A stretch of 64,000 nucleotides of DNA from Mycobacteroides abscessus ATCC 19977 (GCF_000069185.1 NC_010397.1:2418001-2482000), one strand, 5' to 3'; positions 11,725 through 20,922 are shown, counted from the first letter of the stretch. Notes: generated by a model not told the origin, from the letters alone. Numbers and translations: made by a program.

Positions 11725-13089
11725 TTACTCCCGCAGGTAGCCGTCCGGGTGGTGGAACCAATTGCTACGTGGGGTGCGATATGGGTCGACATGCGCGGGC
11801 GGGATCCACCAGGTACGCCCGTCCGGGCCGCGGATGGTCTGCCAACACTGGTGGTCGGTTCCGAGGAGTTTGTGATGCCGCTCGCAGCCCAGCGTGAGGG
11901 ACGCTATGTCGGTGTTGCCGCCGGCCGCCCATTCATCCATGTGATGTGCCTGGCAGTGATATGCCGGTCGATCGCAGCCGGGGTAGGTGCAGCCACGCTC
12001 CTTGGCGGTCAACACAATTCGCTGATCTGCGGTGGCGATCCGCTTCGCACGACCAAGGTAGAGCGCGCGGCCGTCATCGTCGAAGACCGCCAGATAGTGG
12101 TGGGCGTGACTGGCCATCCGAATCGGGTCCGGCATGGGTAAGAGCGAGCCCCCACCCGTCGCCGCGTGACCCGCGCCGGACTCCAATTCCCGCAATGTGG
12201 TGGTGACAATGGTGGTTACCGGCAGCCCACGGTGATGGCCAAGTTCACCGGAGCACAAGATCGACCGGCAGACGGCCTTGAGTGCGTCGTGCTGGCGCTG
12301 CGCGACCGATCGAACATCGTGCCGGGCCGCGTCTGAATCTGGATCACCGTCCACACAGGGGTTTTCATCGTCGGGATGGCATACGCCGGGTGCGGCGTAT
12401 TTGGCGAAGATCGCGTCGAGGTAGGAACGTAACTCTGGATCGAGATCGAACGCACCAGCTGTCATGAGGTCCGCGCCTTGGCGACCCATCCGGAACCCGC
12501 GCCGGCGAGCCCGGTCGGTATCGCTGGTGAGACTGCCATCGGGATCGAGATGGGCCAGTAGGCGCTGGGCTGCCTTGCCGAGCTCATCGGGCCGCAGTGT
12601 CTGCGTAAGTCTGGCAAGCTGCCTTTCCGCGGTCATCCGGGTCTGAACATCGACGGTGCGGGGGACACGGTCCCAGAACCGGCGAATGACGGCGATGTGG
12701 TCGCCTCCGGCGGTGCCCGCACGCTGCGCGGCGGACGTGGCCGCCAGTACCGGTTCGATGGAGGTACCAGTCAGTGCGACGGTCGGCGCGAGCTCGGCGG
12801 CGTCCCGGATACGCCGACGTGCGTCGGCCCGGGTGATACGCAAGGTATCGGCGAGTACATCGCCCAGGCTCGCGCCCCCGAACTGTCCCGGAACATGTCC
12901 GGCGACAAGCTCATTGACAATCCCGTGGGTTGCCGTCGGGATGCGCCGCAGCAGCGTCTCCACGTCACGCAGAATCGTGAGTCGGTCATGACGCGTCAGC
13001 GCGCTCGTGTCGAGTTCCGACAGTGCGTCGACAGCCCCACAGAGCCCGGCGAGGACCTCTGCCGCATCGCTATCCGCTATCGAACTCAT
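11725..13089 (-). CDS. DUF222 / HNH-nuclease domain protein (13E12-repeat type)
   Basis: A 454-residue protein with an N-terminal helical DUF222 domain and a C-terminal HNH-like zinc-binding module: CTYPGCDRPAYHCQAHH, then W-x-GG-NT and CERHHKLLG, so the Cys and His ligands are intact. Such proteins are abundant in mycobacteria and often sit beside mobile or variable DNA; their function is not established. I use the ATG at 13089 (MSSIADSDAAEVL). An in-frame GTG at 13110 would add seven residues and cannot be excluded. It lies head-to-head with the tRNA-Pro gene and just outside the island bounded by the tRNA repeats. It is not obviously the island's recombinase. Confidence 0.82.
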   Translation of the reverse strand: MSSIADSDAAEVLAGLCGAVDALSELDTSALTRHDRLTILRDVETLLRRIPTATHGIVNELVAGHVPGQFGGASLGDVLADTLRITRADARRRIRDAAELAPTVALTGTSIEPVLAATSAAQRAGTAGGDHIAVIRRFWDRVPRTVDVQTRMTAERQLARLTQTLRPDELGKAAQRLLAHLDPDGSLTSDTDRARRRGFRMGRQGADLMTAGAFDLDPELRSYLDAIFAKYAAPGVCHPDDENPCVDGDPDSDAARHDVRSVAQRQHDALKAVCRSILCSGELGHHRGLPVTTIVTTTLRELESGAGHAATGGGSLLPMPDPIRMASHAHHYLAVFDDDGRALYLGRAKRIATADQRIVLTAKERGCTYPGCDRPAYHCQAHHMDEWAAGGNTDIASLTLGCERHHKLLGTDHQCWQTIRGPDGRTWWIPPAHVDPYRTPRSNWFHHPDGYLRE

Positions 13090-13251
13090 GTTCGAATGAT
13101 ACCGCGCCACTCCGACACGAGGGCGCCAAATGTTTTGAATGATTCACATGTGACACAAGTGTTTTCGGGGATTAGGGGCGGCCAGGGGTAAACCGAATTC
13201 AGAAAATGGCCAGACCTGCGGTAGGCTTCCGTCTGCTGCTCATCGCAGCGG

Positions 13252-13328
<77 letters not shown>

Positions 13329-13584
13329 GGTAGGAGGCGGTTTTGGTGCCCTCGCCGGGTTTCCGGTGGGGACCAGTTTGTTCGTTGCCGGCTGTTGGAC
13401 CGCACTTGTCCGATAGTCAGGGGTTCCCCTCTCTGGACGGCACCATCTTCGATCGACAGGGTCGGAGATGGGATGGCCGAGTGTCGGCGATGGCGGCAGA
13501 AGGGGGTCCATTGCTTCAAATAGGGGGTCTGTGGGAACGGTGCGGTAATGGTTCGCGATCTGCAGTGCAGATATCCTCGGGCGG

Positions 13585-15033
13585 ATGTTTCCTCGTTCAT
13601 TTCTGCGTGGCGGTCTGGCCGGCGTTCTGCTCGGGGCTGGAATCGGAATCGCAGCTTTCAGCACCCTGGCCTGGCTGCTGATCGCGATCCCCTTGGTCGT
13701 GGCCGGTATTGCCGTAGCGATCCGCCCACCAGAGCGGGGAGGGGGCACAGGCATCGCTGACGTCCCGTTCCGGGCTATGGCGATCGATCGCAGTGCCGAT
13801 CCGCTCGGTGGTGACGACGAAGCTCTGCTCACGGGGACCGTCACGGTGCCTGGGGATGTGGCACGGGATGTGATGCTGCGCCTACCGATGTCCGATGAGC
13901 AGGTGCGTCGCGCGGCCTCGGGGCAAGAGGTCCGCATACCTGCCCGAGACGTACCTGCGCCCGGCGATACGGTCTCACCTAGTTTTTCCGGTCGGCCGCC
14001 GACGCAGGCAGCGCTCTCGGGGGCCGTTGCCCTGGCTGTTGCGCTCACGGTGTTGACCACTGTCCCGGAGCATGTGTTCGCACTGTCGCTGCCCCGATCC
14101 GTCACCACCGCAGTGCCGTTGGTCGATGAGAGTAAAGACGGTGCTACGGTCGTCGATCTGTTCGAAACGGCGTTGGCCCACGTCCGGGCCGTCGATCCCG
14201 GCGCGCTGTCGACGCTGCTGCTCGTGTCCTCGGACACAGAAGGCTGGACCGTTGACGCGCATCGCGGGGGTGATCGTTATGTCCATCATCGCTACACCAA
14301 GACGTTCGGACAGAGCGAGCCGGAGGTCGACACCCGCGACGACGCGCGCACCAGAAACATCTTCACCGACCAGGATTTCGCGACGCTCAACATCCGCGAT
14401 GTCGTCGCGCGGACCTCGGCGATGTTTCCGAAGGGCGCCGATGAGGTGCGATCAATCGAGTTGCGGCGCCTCGATGCTGACGCGGGACGTGCGCTGCGCC
14501 TGCGGTTGAATATGGAGAGCGGTGTCGTCGTTGAGGTGCTTCCCGACGGCACCGTCGCGCCGTGGTGGGATGTCATTGATGTCGGCGAGACGATGCGTCA
14601 AGTCGTGAAAGTGGTTGCCACTCAGTGGCCGCCAGGGGCAGAAGCGATGCTCAGTCACTTCCGCTTCTATACCTCCTCGACGCAATACGGGACATTCGAC
14701 GTCGAAGCCAACATCGGCGAGGAGAAACGCAAGATCGATGTGTATGCGGGCAAATTCCCCGTCGAGGGCGTTATCGGCGCCGCCGACTCCATGCCGACGC
14801 CGTTCGCCGTCCAGGACATCGACCCGATGCGGCTGCGCGCCATACTCGATGACGCCGCCCGCCGTTTGGGTGTCGACGACGTCGATCGGCGGGAGCTGTC
14901 GTTGACGATCTTTACCCGGTCGCGCCCGAACCCGTCATGGCCGGTGGCGCGGGTGGAATACAGCCATGCAGACTCCGAGGACAGCTTGCTTTACGAGCTG
15001 CGCACAGGTCAGTACCTCGGCGCGGAAAGCTGA
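13585..15033 (+). CDS. Unknown membrane-anchored protein, copy A of the island pair (A1)
   Basis: I do not recognise this 482-residue protein. Two close hydrophobic segments occupy residues about 8-46. A soluble part of about 95 residues follows, then a third membrane segment at about 141-161. The C-terminal 320 residues are polar and would lie outside the membrane. The layout (membrane hairpin, IPLVxxGxAVxxR stretch, roughly 100-residue domain, membrane segment, large C-terminal domain) is shared with the gene at 16294-17793, although direct identity is low. It ends 3 nt from the stop of the opposite-strand gene at 15037, tail to tail. ATG 13585 has GGGCGG just upstream. No catalytic motif was seen. 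Confidence 0.75.
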   Translation: MFPRSFLRGGLAGVLLGAGIGIAAFSTLAWLLIAIPLVVAGIAVAIRPPERGGGTGIADVPFRAMAIDRSADPLGGDDEALLTGTVTVPGDVARDVMLRLPMSDEQVRRAASGQEVRIPARDVPAPGDTVSPSFSGRPPTQAALSGAVALAVALTVLTTVPEHVFALSLPRSVTTAVPLVDESKDGATVVDLFETALAHVRAVDPGALSTLLLVSSDTEGWTVDAHRGGDRYVHHRYTKTFGQSEPEVDTRDDARTRNIFTDQDFATLNIRDVVARTSAMFPKGADEVRSIELRRLDADAGRALRLRLNMESGVVVEVLPDGTVAPWWDVIDVGETMRQVVKVVATQWPPGAEAMLSHFRFYTSSTQYGTFDVEANIGEEKRKIDVYAGKFPVEGVIGAADSMPTPFAVQDIDPMRLRAILDDAARRLGVDDVDRRELSLTIFTRSRPNPSWPVARVEYSHADSEDSLLYELRTGQYLGAES

Positions 15034-15036
15034 CGG

Positions 15037-16122
15037 TCAGGGCTCCAGCGCCCGACGGGCGGCGGCCTCGATCGCTGCTAGGACTTGCAGCGGTGGGTGC
15101 AGGACGCCACGGTCGGTCAACCGGGCCACGGTGTCTTGCACACGTCGCAGGTAGGCAGCCTTCTCAGCACCGTGCGTGGTGCCCTCGGCGTGGGCCAGCA
15201 GCTTGCCTGCGGTGGTGAGGTCGGCGCGAGCCGCCGCCGGAAGATCATCGAGTGCAGCTGATTTGCCATCGGCTTCGCAGCGCACCCAGGCCCGACGCAG
15301 GGTGTCGGCCGCGGCACGGTAACGGCCGGCAAGGGCAGGATCGCCAGGATAGGCATCGGTGCGCAGCGCCTGCGCCTCGGCCAGGGCAATCTGGAAGTCC
15401 ATCACCGGTCCGCGGGTCACGTCGGTGACACCCGGGTAGCGCAGGAACAGCGCCGGGTCGAGTTCGTAGCGGCCGTATTCGGTGAGCACCGAATCGTGAA
15501 TCTGGCGGGCGACGCCCCACAGCCGCTCGTCGGCTGCCGGTGAGGCTGCGGCAGGGGACAGCACCGATTCGGTCGCCGGCTTCACGTCGGTGGGCGCGGC
15601 GTCACGCAGCGCTTCGATGATGGTCTCCGCCACTGGATCAGACGCGTTTGCCGCCACCTTAACCGTCTGCACCGAGGTCGATGAGCCGACATCGCGGGAC
15701 TGGAACCCGATCGTGAGGTACTCCGAGCCCATGACTTGATACACCCCGGCGTCGGGATGTATCAGGGTGCGGTCGGCCAGCGCGTCGCTGATCTCGACGG
15801 ATACGACCTCTGCCAGCGGGCGCACGAGATCCTGGTGGCCGATGACCTCGTCGCCGATCACCACATGGTCATCGATGATGCCCAGCCGCACCGACGCCCG
15901 GCGGCTGGCGGCTGGTCCGAAGAACCGCAGTACATAGGCCAGCGTGAGCGCGGCACTACAGGCAGAAATGATCGCCGCAGGCGCAGCGTCGAGCACTTTG
16001 AGGACGACCAGCAGGGTCGGCCCCAGCAAGACGAGACCGCCGACGATCGCCGTACGGGCTCGCATCATTGGATCGGTGTACTCGACACGCGCCGTGAGCG
16101 CGGCCAATCGTGTATCGGACAC
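15037..16122 (-). CDS. Unknown membrane protein, copy A partner (A2)
   Basis: A 361-residue protein with no recognised family. Two membrane segments (about 22-42 and 49-68) precede a beta-rich region (about 75-185) that could be PH-like, though that is only an impression. The C-terminal conserved domain (about 205-361) contains HDSVLTEYGRYELDPALFLR, then YPGVTDVT and AQALRTDAYPGDP. The same motifs occur in the gene at 17803-18897 (YGAYELDPASLLRYPAITDV, AQALRTEAYPGN, LRRAW, RGVLHPP), so the two are clear paralogues. GGAGG lies about 9 nt before the GTG start at 16122. It converges on A1 with a 3-nt gap, an arrangement repeated in copy B. Confidence 0.78.
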   Translation of the reverse strand: MSDTRLAALTARVEYTDPMMRARTAIVGGLVLLGPTLLVVLKVLDAAPAAIISACSAALTLAYVLRFFGPAASRRASVRLGIIDDHVVIGDEVIGHQDLVRPLAEVVSVEISDALADRTLIHPDAGVYQVMGSEYLTIGFQSRDVGSSTSVQTVKVAANASDPVAETIIEALRDAAPTDVKPATESVLSPAAASPAADERLWGVARQIHDSVLTEYGRYELDPALFLRYPGVTDVTRGPVMDFQIALAEAQALRTDAYPGDPALAGRYRAAADTLRRAWVRCEADGKSAALDDLPAAARADLTTAGKLLAHAEGTTHGAEKAAYLRRVQDTVARLTDRGVLHPPLQVLAAIEAAARRALEP

Positions 16123-16293
16123 GGGCAGGCACCTCCGCTGTACGAGTATGGCACTACCGGAAATTCGATCCTCTCATCTTGGCCCGCGTACGCTGCCGCG
16201 CAGTGGAATCACGCACTGCCGACAATTCAAGCCACATGGATCTTCTTGAGGCGCGCTACTAGCATCAGGAGACCGTCGTCGGCAGGGGGTTTG

Positions 16294-17793
16294 ATGAATC
16301 GCGCGACGCGACGTGTTGGCTGGGTCGGTGCGGCTGGTGCCGTCATCGGGATTGGTATTGGACTCGGCTCCTATAACCCTTGGCCGGTGGCGTTGATTGT
16401 GGGGATACCACTTGTGACGGTGGGGCTCGCGGTTGTGCTGCGGGTCTCCCGTGCTTCCGAGTATGAGAGGTTTCGTCTTGCGGCAGCTTCGGATGGAGTG
16501 CCGACCCGAATCGAGGCACTAACCCGCAGCAGTGTTGGTGACGGCGATCTGCAACCGACTTTGATGGTGGCGACGATCAGTCCACCGCATGACACCGAGT
16601 ATCAGGGGCGGTGGATAGCGTCGATGTCAGGCGAGGACTTCAAGTCTCTGGCTGCCAGTCCGGTCACCGCACTGGCACCGGATAGGTTGCCTTCACGGCA
16701 AGTACCGGGCACGCCAAGCTTCAACGATCGCCGCCGGACGTGGGCGTTGATCTCTCCGGCGCTGTCTATCCTGGTGGCAATGGCCGTGCTCTTCGGTGTC
16801 GGCGATGCCTGGCACATTTCATTGACCACGCCTGCAGCGCCGACGCCGAGTGTGAACAATGACTCCAAGTCGAAGAGCATGGAACTCAATGCTCGCCGAG
16901 ACGGCATGATCCGGGCCATCACCGAACAATTCGGTCCTGCCGCCACCAACAATCTGCTCGATCTACGCTTCACCGGCAGCGGCTCGGACTATGGCACGAT
17001 ACTGGACCCCACGAACGGCGCGGTGAGCATTGTCTATATCAATAACAATGGAGATGCGTTCACCACAGCCTCACCGCAGGTTCTACGCAAGGACAGCACC
17101 TTCACTGCCGGCGAGATCGCATCGACCGATTTGAGCGCACTCATCGAGAAGATGGCCCATCAAGCCGATTCGGCTCAACGGTTGAGCGCCCTGGGGACAC
17201 TGGAGATTAAGCGATCAGGCCCGGGCGCGCCGGTGATCCTGACCGGCTCATTCGGCCGCAGAAGCATCAACGCACTTCCGAATGGCACCGTGGGTGAGAT
17301 CTTCGATCCGGCAGATTTCGCTGTCTCGTTCCAGAGGGCTCGGGATGCCCTGAGACTGGCGGGAATCACCGCATCAGATCGAGTGTTGACCGACTTCGAG
17401 ATCCGGGGCAGCCACCGGGCCACCCCCATCGCGCGGCCAAGTGAGGTCCAGAACACTGGTGGTGTGGTGCTGGAGTTTGTAACCGGTGATCGATCCGGCC
17501 AGATTGTCCTGGTGCCAGGAGAAATCCCGAAGGTCACCGATAAATCCTACCGTTCAGCATCGCAACCATTTGCCTTCGACGATGTTTCTGCGGAGGTCTT
17601 CGAATCTGTTCGGGCACAGGCGATGCAGCGCGGGGCCCTTGAGCCCTATGAACGCGAGGCCGTCGACATCTGGGTAGGCGACCAGGTGATCGACCCGTTC
17701 CGGTTGGCGATCCGCGTGGAGCTCGCCGGTGTCGACGCGGCGACGGGGACGTATTCGCTAGATGGCCGATTCCTGGCCCCTGGGTCCCGCTGA
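16294..17793 (+). CDS. Unknown membrane-anchored protein, copy B of the island pair (B1)
   Basis: A 499-residue protein of unknown function with the architecture of A1. A double hydrophobic stretch lies at residues about 8-50 (GAAGAVIGIGIGLGS, then ALIVGIPLVTVGLAVVLR). A polar domain and a membrane segment at about 152-175 follow, then a large C-terminal domain of about 320 residues. I start at ATG 16294, preceded by GGGGG. The frame is open further upstream to 15736, but that part lies opposite A2 and shows no conserved residues. It ends 9 nt short of the stop of the opposite-strand gene B2. No enzyme signature is visible; a sensor or envelope role would be a guess. Confidence 0.75.
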   Translation: MNRATRRVGWVGAAGAVIGIGIGLGSYNPWPVALIVGIPLVTVGLAVVLRVSRASEYERFRLAAASDGVPTRIEALTRSSVGDGDLQPTLMVATISPPHDTEYQGRWIASMSGEDFKSLAASPVTALAPDRLPSRQVPGTPSFNDRRRTWALISPALSILVAMAVLFGVGDAWHISLTTPAAPTPSVNNDSKSKSMELNARRDGMIRAITEQFGPAATNNLLDLRFTGSGSDYGTILDPTNGAVSIVYINNNGDAFTTASPQVLRKDSTFTAGEIASTDLSALIEKMAHQADSAQRLSALGTLEIKRSGPGAPVILTGSFGRRSINALPNGTVGEIFDPADFAVSFQRARDALRLAGITASDRVLTDFEIRGSHRATPIARPSEVQNTGGVVLEFVTGDRSGQIVLVPGEIPKVTDKSYRSASQPFAFDDVSAEVFESVRAQAMQRGALEPYEREAVDIWVGDQVIDPFRLAIRVELAGVDAATGTYSLDGRFLAPGSR

Positions 17794-17802
17794 CTGGTGA
17801 TC

Positions 17803-18897
17803 TTAGGTCGGCTGTGCCGCCTCGATGGCCCGGCGAGTCACAGCTTCTAGTTGCGCCAATTGCACTTTGGGTGGATGCAGAACACCCCGCTCGACGAGTT
17901 TGGTGATGATGTCTCGGACACGGCCGTAATAGGCGGCTTGTTCTGCGGGCGTCGCGCCCGATATAGCGTGGTTGTAAAGCTTTACTGCCGTGCCCATTTC
18001 GGTTCGGTCGGCCGGTTCGAGGTAAGAGGTCCCAACCTTCTTGCCATACGATTCACATGCGATCCAGGCTCGGCGTAATGCCACTACAGCCTGCCCGTAG
18101 GCGTCGGCCAGGCTCCGGTTACCGGGGTAGGCCTCGGTGCGCAATGCCTGTGCCCGATCGAGGGCGACGTGGAACATCTGGGTAGGTTCGGCGGTCACAT
18201 CGGTGATAGCCGGGTAACGCAACAAGCTCGCCGGGTCCAATTCGTAGGCGCCGTACGCGCCGAGAATATCGTCGTGACGCTGACAGGCATACTCCCACAA
18301 CCGTTTAGCCGCCTCATCGGTACCGGCATCAGCAATCCGCGCACCCGAACCGAAATCAGACGGGACGTCTCCAGGCGGCGACTCAGACAGTGCGGCGTGG
18401 ATACGACTGACTATGTGCGTGACCGCGGGATCTGATCCGACAACTGCGACCCGCCACTCATCGTCTCCGCCGTCCGTGGCGAAGGTCAGCGTCAAATACT
18501 TCTGGCCTCGCACCATCAGGCGCCGGATATCCATGTCCACCAACGTTTCGCTGGCTGGACCGTCTTGGCTCATCGCAACCAGCGATGCGAGCTGGTAGCT
18601 GACAACCCCGTGAGTCTCGTCGCCGAAATGAACGGTGTCCCGGTCAACGGTGAGCTGGACCGCCCCCGGTGCACCGAGACGCCCATAGGCCACCGCAGCC
18701 AACCCGACAGTGATAAGGACGGCCACTACCGACCCGGTTAACGCCCCCGACGCGCCGGCATAATTGAGCCCCGTCAGCGCAATCAGCCCGGACGCTAAAA
18801 CCGCCCCCGCAGCAAGAGCCGACCATCGATGACGTCTGGTCACATACTCAGTGCGAGCGGTCACCGGAACCGTCACGGCACCCTCAGCGCAATTCAT
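17803..18897 (-). CDS. Unknown membrane protein, copy B partner (B2)
   Basis: A 364-residue paralogue of A2 (15037-16122). Two membrane segments lie near the N-terminus. A middle domain with the same length and texture (TVHFGDETHGVVSYQLASLV, compare VVIGDEVIGHQDLVRPLAEV in A2) precedes the conserved C-terminal region from HDDILGAYGAYELDPASLLR to RGVLHPPKVQLAQLEAVTRR. I place the start at ATG 18897 so that TARTEYV aligns with TARVEYT of A2; ATG 18909 and the upstream 18939 codon are alternatives, and no clear ribosome site distinguishes them. It converges with B1 across a 9-nt gap, repeating the A1/A2 layout. Confidence 0.78.
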   Translation of the reverse strand: MNCAEGAVTVPVTARTEYVTRRHRWSALAAGAVLASGLIALTGLNYAGASGALTGSVVAVLITVGLAAVAYGRLGAPGAVQLTVDRDTVHFGDETHGVVSYQLASLVAMSQDGPASETLVDMDIRRLMVRGQKYLTLTFATDGGDDEWRVAVVGSDPAVTHIVSRIHAALSESPPGDVPSDFGSGARIADAGTDEAAKRLWEYACQRHDDILGAYGAYELDPASLLRYPAITDVTAEPTQMFHVALDRAQALRTEAYPGNRSLADAYGQAVVALRRAWIACESYGKKVGTSYLEPADRTEMGTAVKLYNHAISGATPAEQAAYYGRVRDIITKLVERGVLHPPKVQLAQLEAVTRRAIEAAQPT

Positions 18898-19287
18898 CGA
18901 ACTGAGCATACGGACACACCGCGGCTCCATCGAGCGCACGCGGCAACGGCGTACCGGTGTTTGGAACCTTGCGCGAAGTCGCGTTCAAAACCGAACACCA
19001 TCCCATCCGGGCCCGACGCAGATTAAGGCCACATAAGTCAATACTAAGAACCATACTTAATATTTGTGTTGCTGAGAATTACTCCACGCGGGATAGCCGG
19101 TCAACAAGCGCAACGGCCCTCGGCACCCGAGCGTAGCGAGAAGCCAATGGCGGTCTAAGAATTCGCCAAGGCTTAGCCATTCCTATCGGGTGATCGGCTA
19201 CGGTGCAGTTTCGAGATTGATTGTGCGCGCCCAGCTTTAACGTGTGACCGTCTGGCTGGGCGCCGAAACATCGTGAAGGAGAACGCA
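18898..19287. other. Intergenic region between B2 and the LpqH-like gene
   Basis: This 390-nt stretch has no convincing gene. Around 19030-19080 it is markedly A/T-rich (for example CATACTTAATATTTGTG). Close to the lipoprotein gene is a perfect 9-bp inverted repeat, GCGCCCAGC at 19227-19235 and GCTGGGCGC at 19255-19263, with a 19-nt loop. The hairpin would fall in the 5' leader of the lipoprotein mRNA. It probably holds divergent promoters for B2 and the lipoprotein, though I could not assign -35/-10 boxes firmly. Confidence 0.4.
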
Positions 19288-19776
19288 ATGCAGCGCACCG
19301 GCAGTGTGGTTGTCATAGGAGCAGGGGCGATCATCGCTTTGGGCTTGGCTGGGTGTTCGGGTGATGGGAATGAATCGGCGCCCTCTTCAGCGGAAAAGAC
19401 CACGGTCAGCGCCGAAGGTGGTGCCGCAGCGATGAATAGCAGCGCCAAAGTGGTCGTGGACGGCAAAGAGAAAAAGGTCGAAGGCGCTATCGCGTGCTCC
19501 ACTGCAGCCGGGCAAGTCAATATCGGAATGGGCGCCGGGATGCAGGCAATCGCCGTGGTGCTATCCGACGGCGATTCGCCCAAGGTGACCTCGGTAGGCC
19601 TGGGCAACATCGACGGTGTGACCCTGGGCTTTGCGGACGGGGCTCCAGGTGGAAAGGCAACCGCAACAAAAGATGGCAAGAAATACACCGTGACCGGCAC
19701 GGCAACCGGCGTGGACACAGCCAACCCCATGCAACCGATTGAGAAGCCCTTCGAAATCGAAGTCACCTGCCCCTAG
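19288..19776 (+). CDS. LpqH-like (19-kDa antigen family) lipoprotein
   Basis: A 162-residue secreted lipoprotein. A signal peptide leads to the lipobox LGLAGC, with the Cys lipidated at about residue 24; a Ser/Ala/Glu-rich tether follows, then a beta-rich domain typical of the mycobacterial lipoprotein antigen family. The domain retains the two Cys of the family, in AIACSTAAGQ and at the very end, EVTCP, which probably form a disulfide. ATG 19288 is preferred because AAGGAGAA precedes it; the in-frame GTG at 19273 lies within that ribosome site region. Mycobacteria often have several LpqH paralogues, so this one within a tRNA island is probably accessory. A strong terminator follows at 19809-19852. 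Confidence 0.88.
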   Translation: MQRTGSVVVIGAGAIIALGLAGCSGDGNESAPSSAEKTTVSAEGGAAAMNSSAKVVVDGKEKKVEGAIACSTAAGQVNIGMGAGMQAIAVVLSDGDSPKVTSVGLGNIDGVTLGFADGAPGGKATATKDGKKYTVTGTATGVDTANPMQPIEKPFEIEVTCP

Positions 19777-19808
19777 TACACGCGACAAGAGCGCCAAAGC
19801 GCATACTT

Positions 19809-19852
19809 CTTGGCCCGGGCGCCTCCCAGCGGGGTGGGGCGCCCGGACCAAG
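19809..19852 (+). terminator. Hairpin terminator after the LpqH-like gene
   Basis: CTTGGCCCGGGCGCC (19809-19823) pairs with GGCGCCCGGACCAAG (19838-19852) with one mismatch around a 14-nt loop. It lies 33 nt after the lipoprotein stop. There is no T tract, which is common for mycobacterial terminators. Confidence 0.7.
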
Positions 19853-20201
19853 ATTACTGCACTCCAATCTATTTGGCGTATGCATCGCGACTGTCGGTAT
19901 CAGCATCCGATTTCACGTCAGCACGTGTGCGCCGACAAGCGGCCAAAGTTGGGGCTTGCCCTAAACGCAACGCCAACGACAGCGGTGCATCCCTCTATGA
20001 ACGCCGCCCGAGGCCGGTGTGGAACAGCCGGTGCGGGGAATCTCTGTCCGTAGTAGATCCCCATCCGGCCTGAATAAACTCGCGTACCTGAAGGCGGTGG
20101 GGACCGCACGGCATGCGCACCCTCACACAATCGCCAGATCGGCGCACACAGGTGAACGTTGTGAAAACCTCCCTGACCAGTGATAGCGCCTTCGTATCTG
20201 T

Positions 20202-20247
20202 ACTGGGGGTCAAGTGGTCGCAGGTTCAAATCCTGTCGGTCCGACCA
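20202..20247 (+). repeat. Right 46-bp direct repeat: detached 3' half of tRNA-Pro
   Basis: It matches 13283-13328 at 44 of 46 positions and ends with the encoded CCA. No acceptor 5' strand or D arm precedes it (the upstream bases are TTCGTATCTGT), so it cannot form a tRNA and is best read as an attachment-site copy. The TetR gene of the flanking DNA ends 15 nt beyond it. Confidence 0.85.
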
Positions 20248-20262
20248 ATGTGACAATGTGGT

Positions 20263-20922
20263 CTATCCAGGCGACGGCACTGCCTCCAGAAGTCGACGCA
20301 TCCCGCCGACGAGCAGGCCAAGACCGAAATCGAATCTTTCCTCGAATTCGAAGAGCCGCTCCACCGGACTGGCGGCAAGATGCGGATACAGCTCAGGATG
20401 CGCGATGCCCCTGACGGCGTCGAGCTCCTCCCCAGTAGCGCCCTGCTGTTCGAGTGCCTCGCCCAACACAAAGCAGAAGACCGAACTGGCGGCCCACAGC
20501 GCAGATTCTGGCGCTAGCCCGGATTTGGACGCATGCGCCACCAGCAGGTCGACAAAGGTCAAATTGTGCCGTTTGGCGGCATAGTTTCCGCCGACGATTC
20601 GCGCTCCGTCGCGCTGGCCGAGCAGGGCGGACCGCAAGGACCGGGCGAGATCTACCAGCTTGTCATCCCAATTGCCCCGCCCGGCTTGGGCATTGGCTGA
20701 CGCCTGGGCCAGGATCGACTCGGCCATCTCATCGATGAGCGCGTCCTTATTGCCGAACAGTCGATAGAGCGTCGGGAGATGCGCGTCGAGGTCGGTAGCG
20801 AGCCGCCTCATCGTCAGGGCCTCCAGCCCGCCCTCGTTGACCAGCGCGAGCGCCTGGGTCACGACTGCTTCCAATTGCAGGGTGGCGCCACGCCTGGTTG
20901 TTTCGTCTGCGCGCATTGACAT
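20263..20922 (-). CDS. TetR-family regulator, divergent from the ferredoxin-reductase gene
   Basis: A 219-residue repressor. The N-terminal helix-turn-helix is in ALTMRRLATDLDAHLPTLYR (about residues 36-55), followed by LFGNKDALIDEMAE; the C-terminal half resembles the TetR ligand-binding domain of the tetracycline-repressor type. Start codons at 20922 and 20916 are both ATG. It is transcribed away from the oxidoreductase, and the 40-nt gap contains repeated TGTTATC elements and a TTAAC-GTT-GTTAA palindrome, so it most likely represses that operon and itself. The inducer is unknown. Its 3' end lies just outside the tRNA-Pro island. Confidence 0.85.
   Translation of the reverse strand: MSMRADETTRRGATLQLEAVVTQALALVNEGGLEALTMRRLATDLDAHLPTLYRLFGNKDALIDEMAESILAQASANAQAGRGNWDDKLVDLARSLRSALLGQRDGARIVGGNYAAKRHNLTFVDLLVAHASKSGLAPESALWAASSVFCFVLGEALEQQGATGEELDAVRGIAHPELYPHLAASPVERLFEFEERFDFGLGLLVGGMRRLLEAVPSPG

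Larger units (their letters stand above)
19777..20262. other. Gene-poor right end of the island
   Basis: This 486-nt stretch contains the terminator at 19809-19852, the right tRNA-derived repeat at 20202-20247 and, between them, about 350 nt in which I see no gene. Reading frames across the repeat on the minus strand give NLRPLDPQ-type peptides, a known artefact of reading tRNA sequence as protein. It could hold remnants of a lost integrase, but no such motif survives. Confidence 0.45.

Noticed and set aside
11725..13089. DUF222/HNH protein as a homing endonuclease acting on tRNA-Pro
   Set aside because: Attractive by position, but this family is dispersed in mycobacterial genomes and nothing here ties it to the repeats.
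15736..16293. Long N-terminal extension of B1
   Set aside because: It overlaps A2 on the other strand and has no conserved residues; ATG 16294 with GGGGG fits better.
20202..20247. Second functional tRNA-Pro
   Set aside because: There is no 5' acceptor strand or D arm upstream, so a cloverleaf cannot form.
19918..20256. Minus-strand frame with NLRPLDPQ across the right repeat
   Set aside because: This peptide is the known artefact of translating tRNA-derived sequence. The same occurs at 13086-13310.
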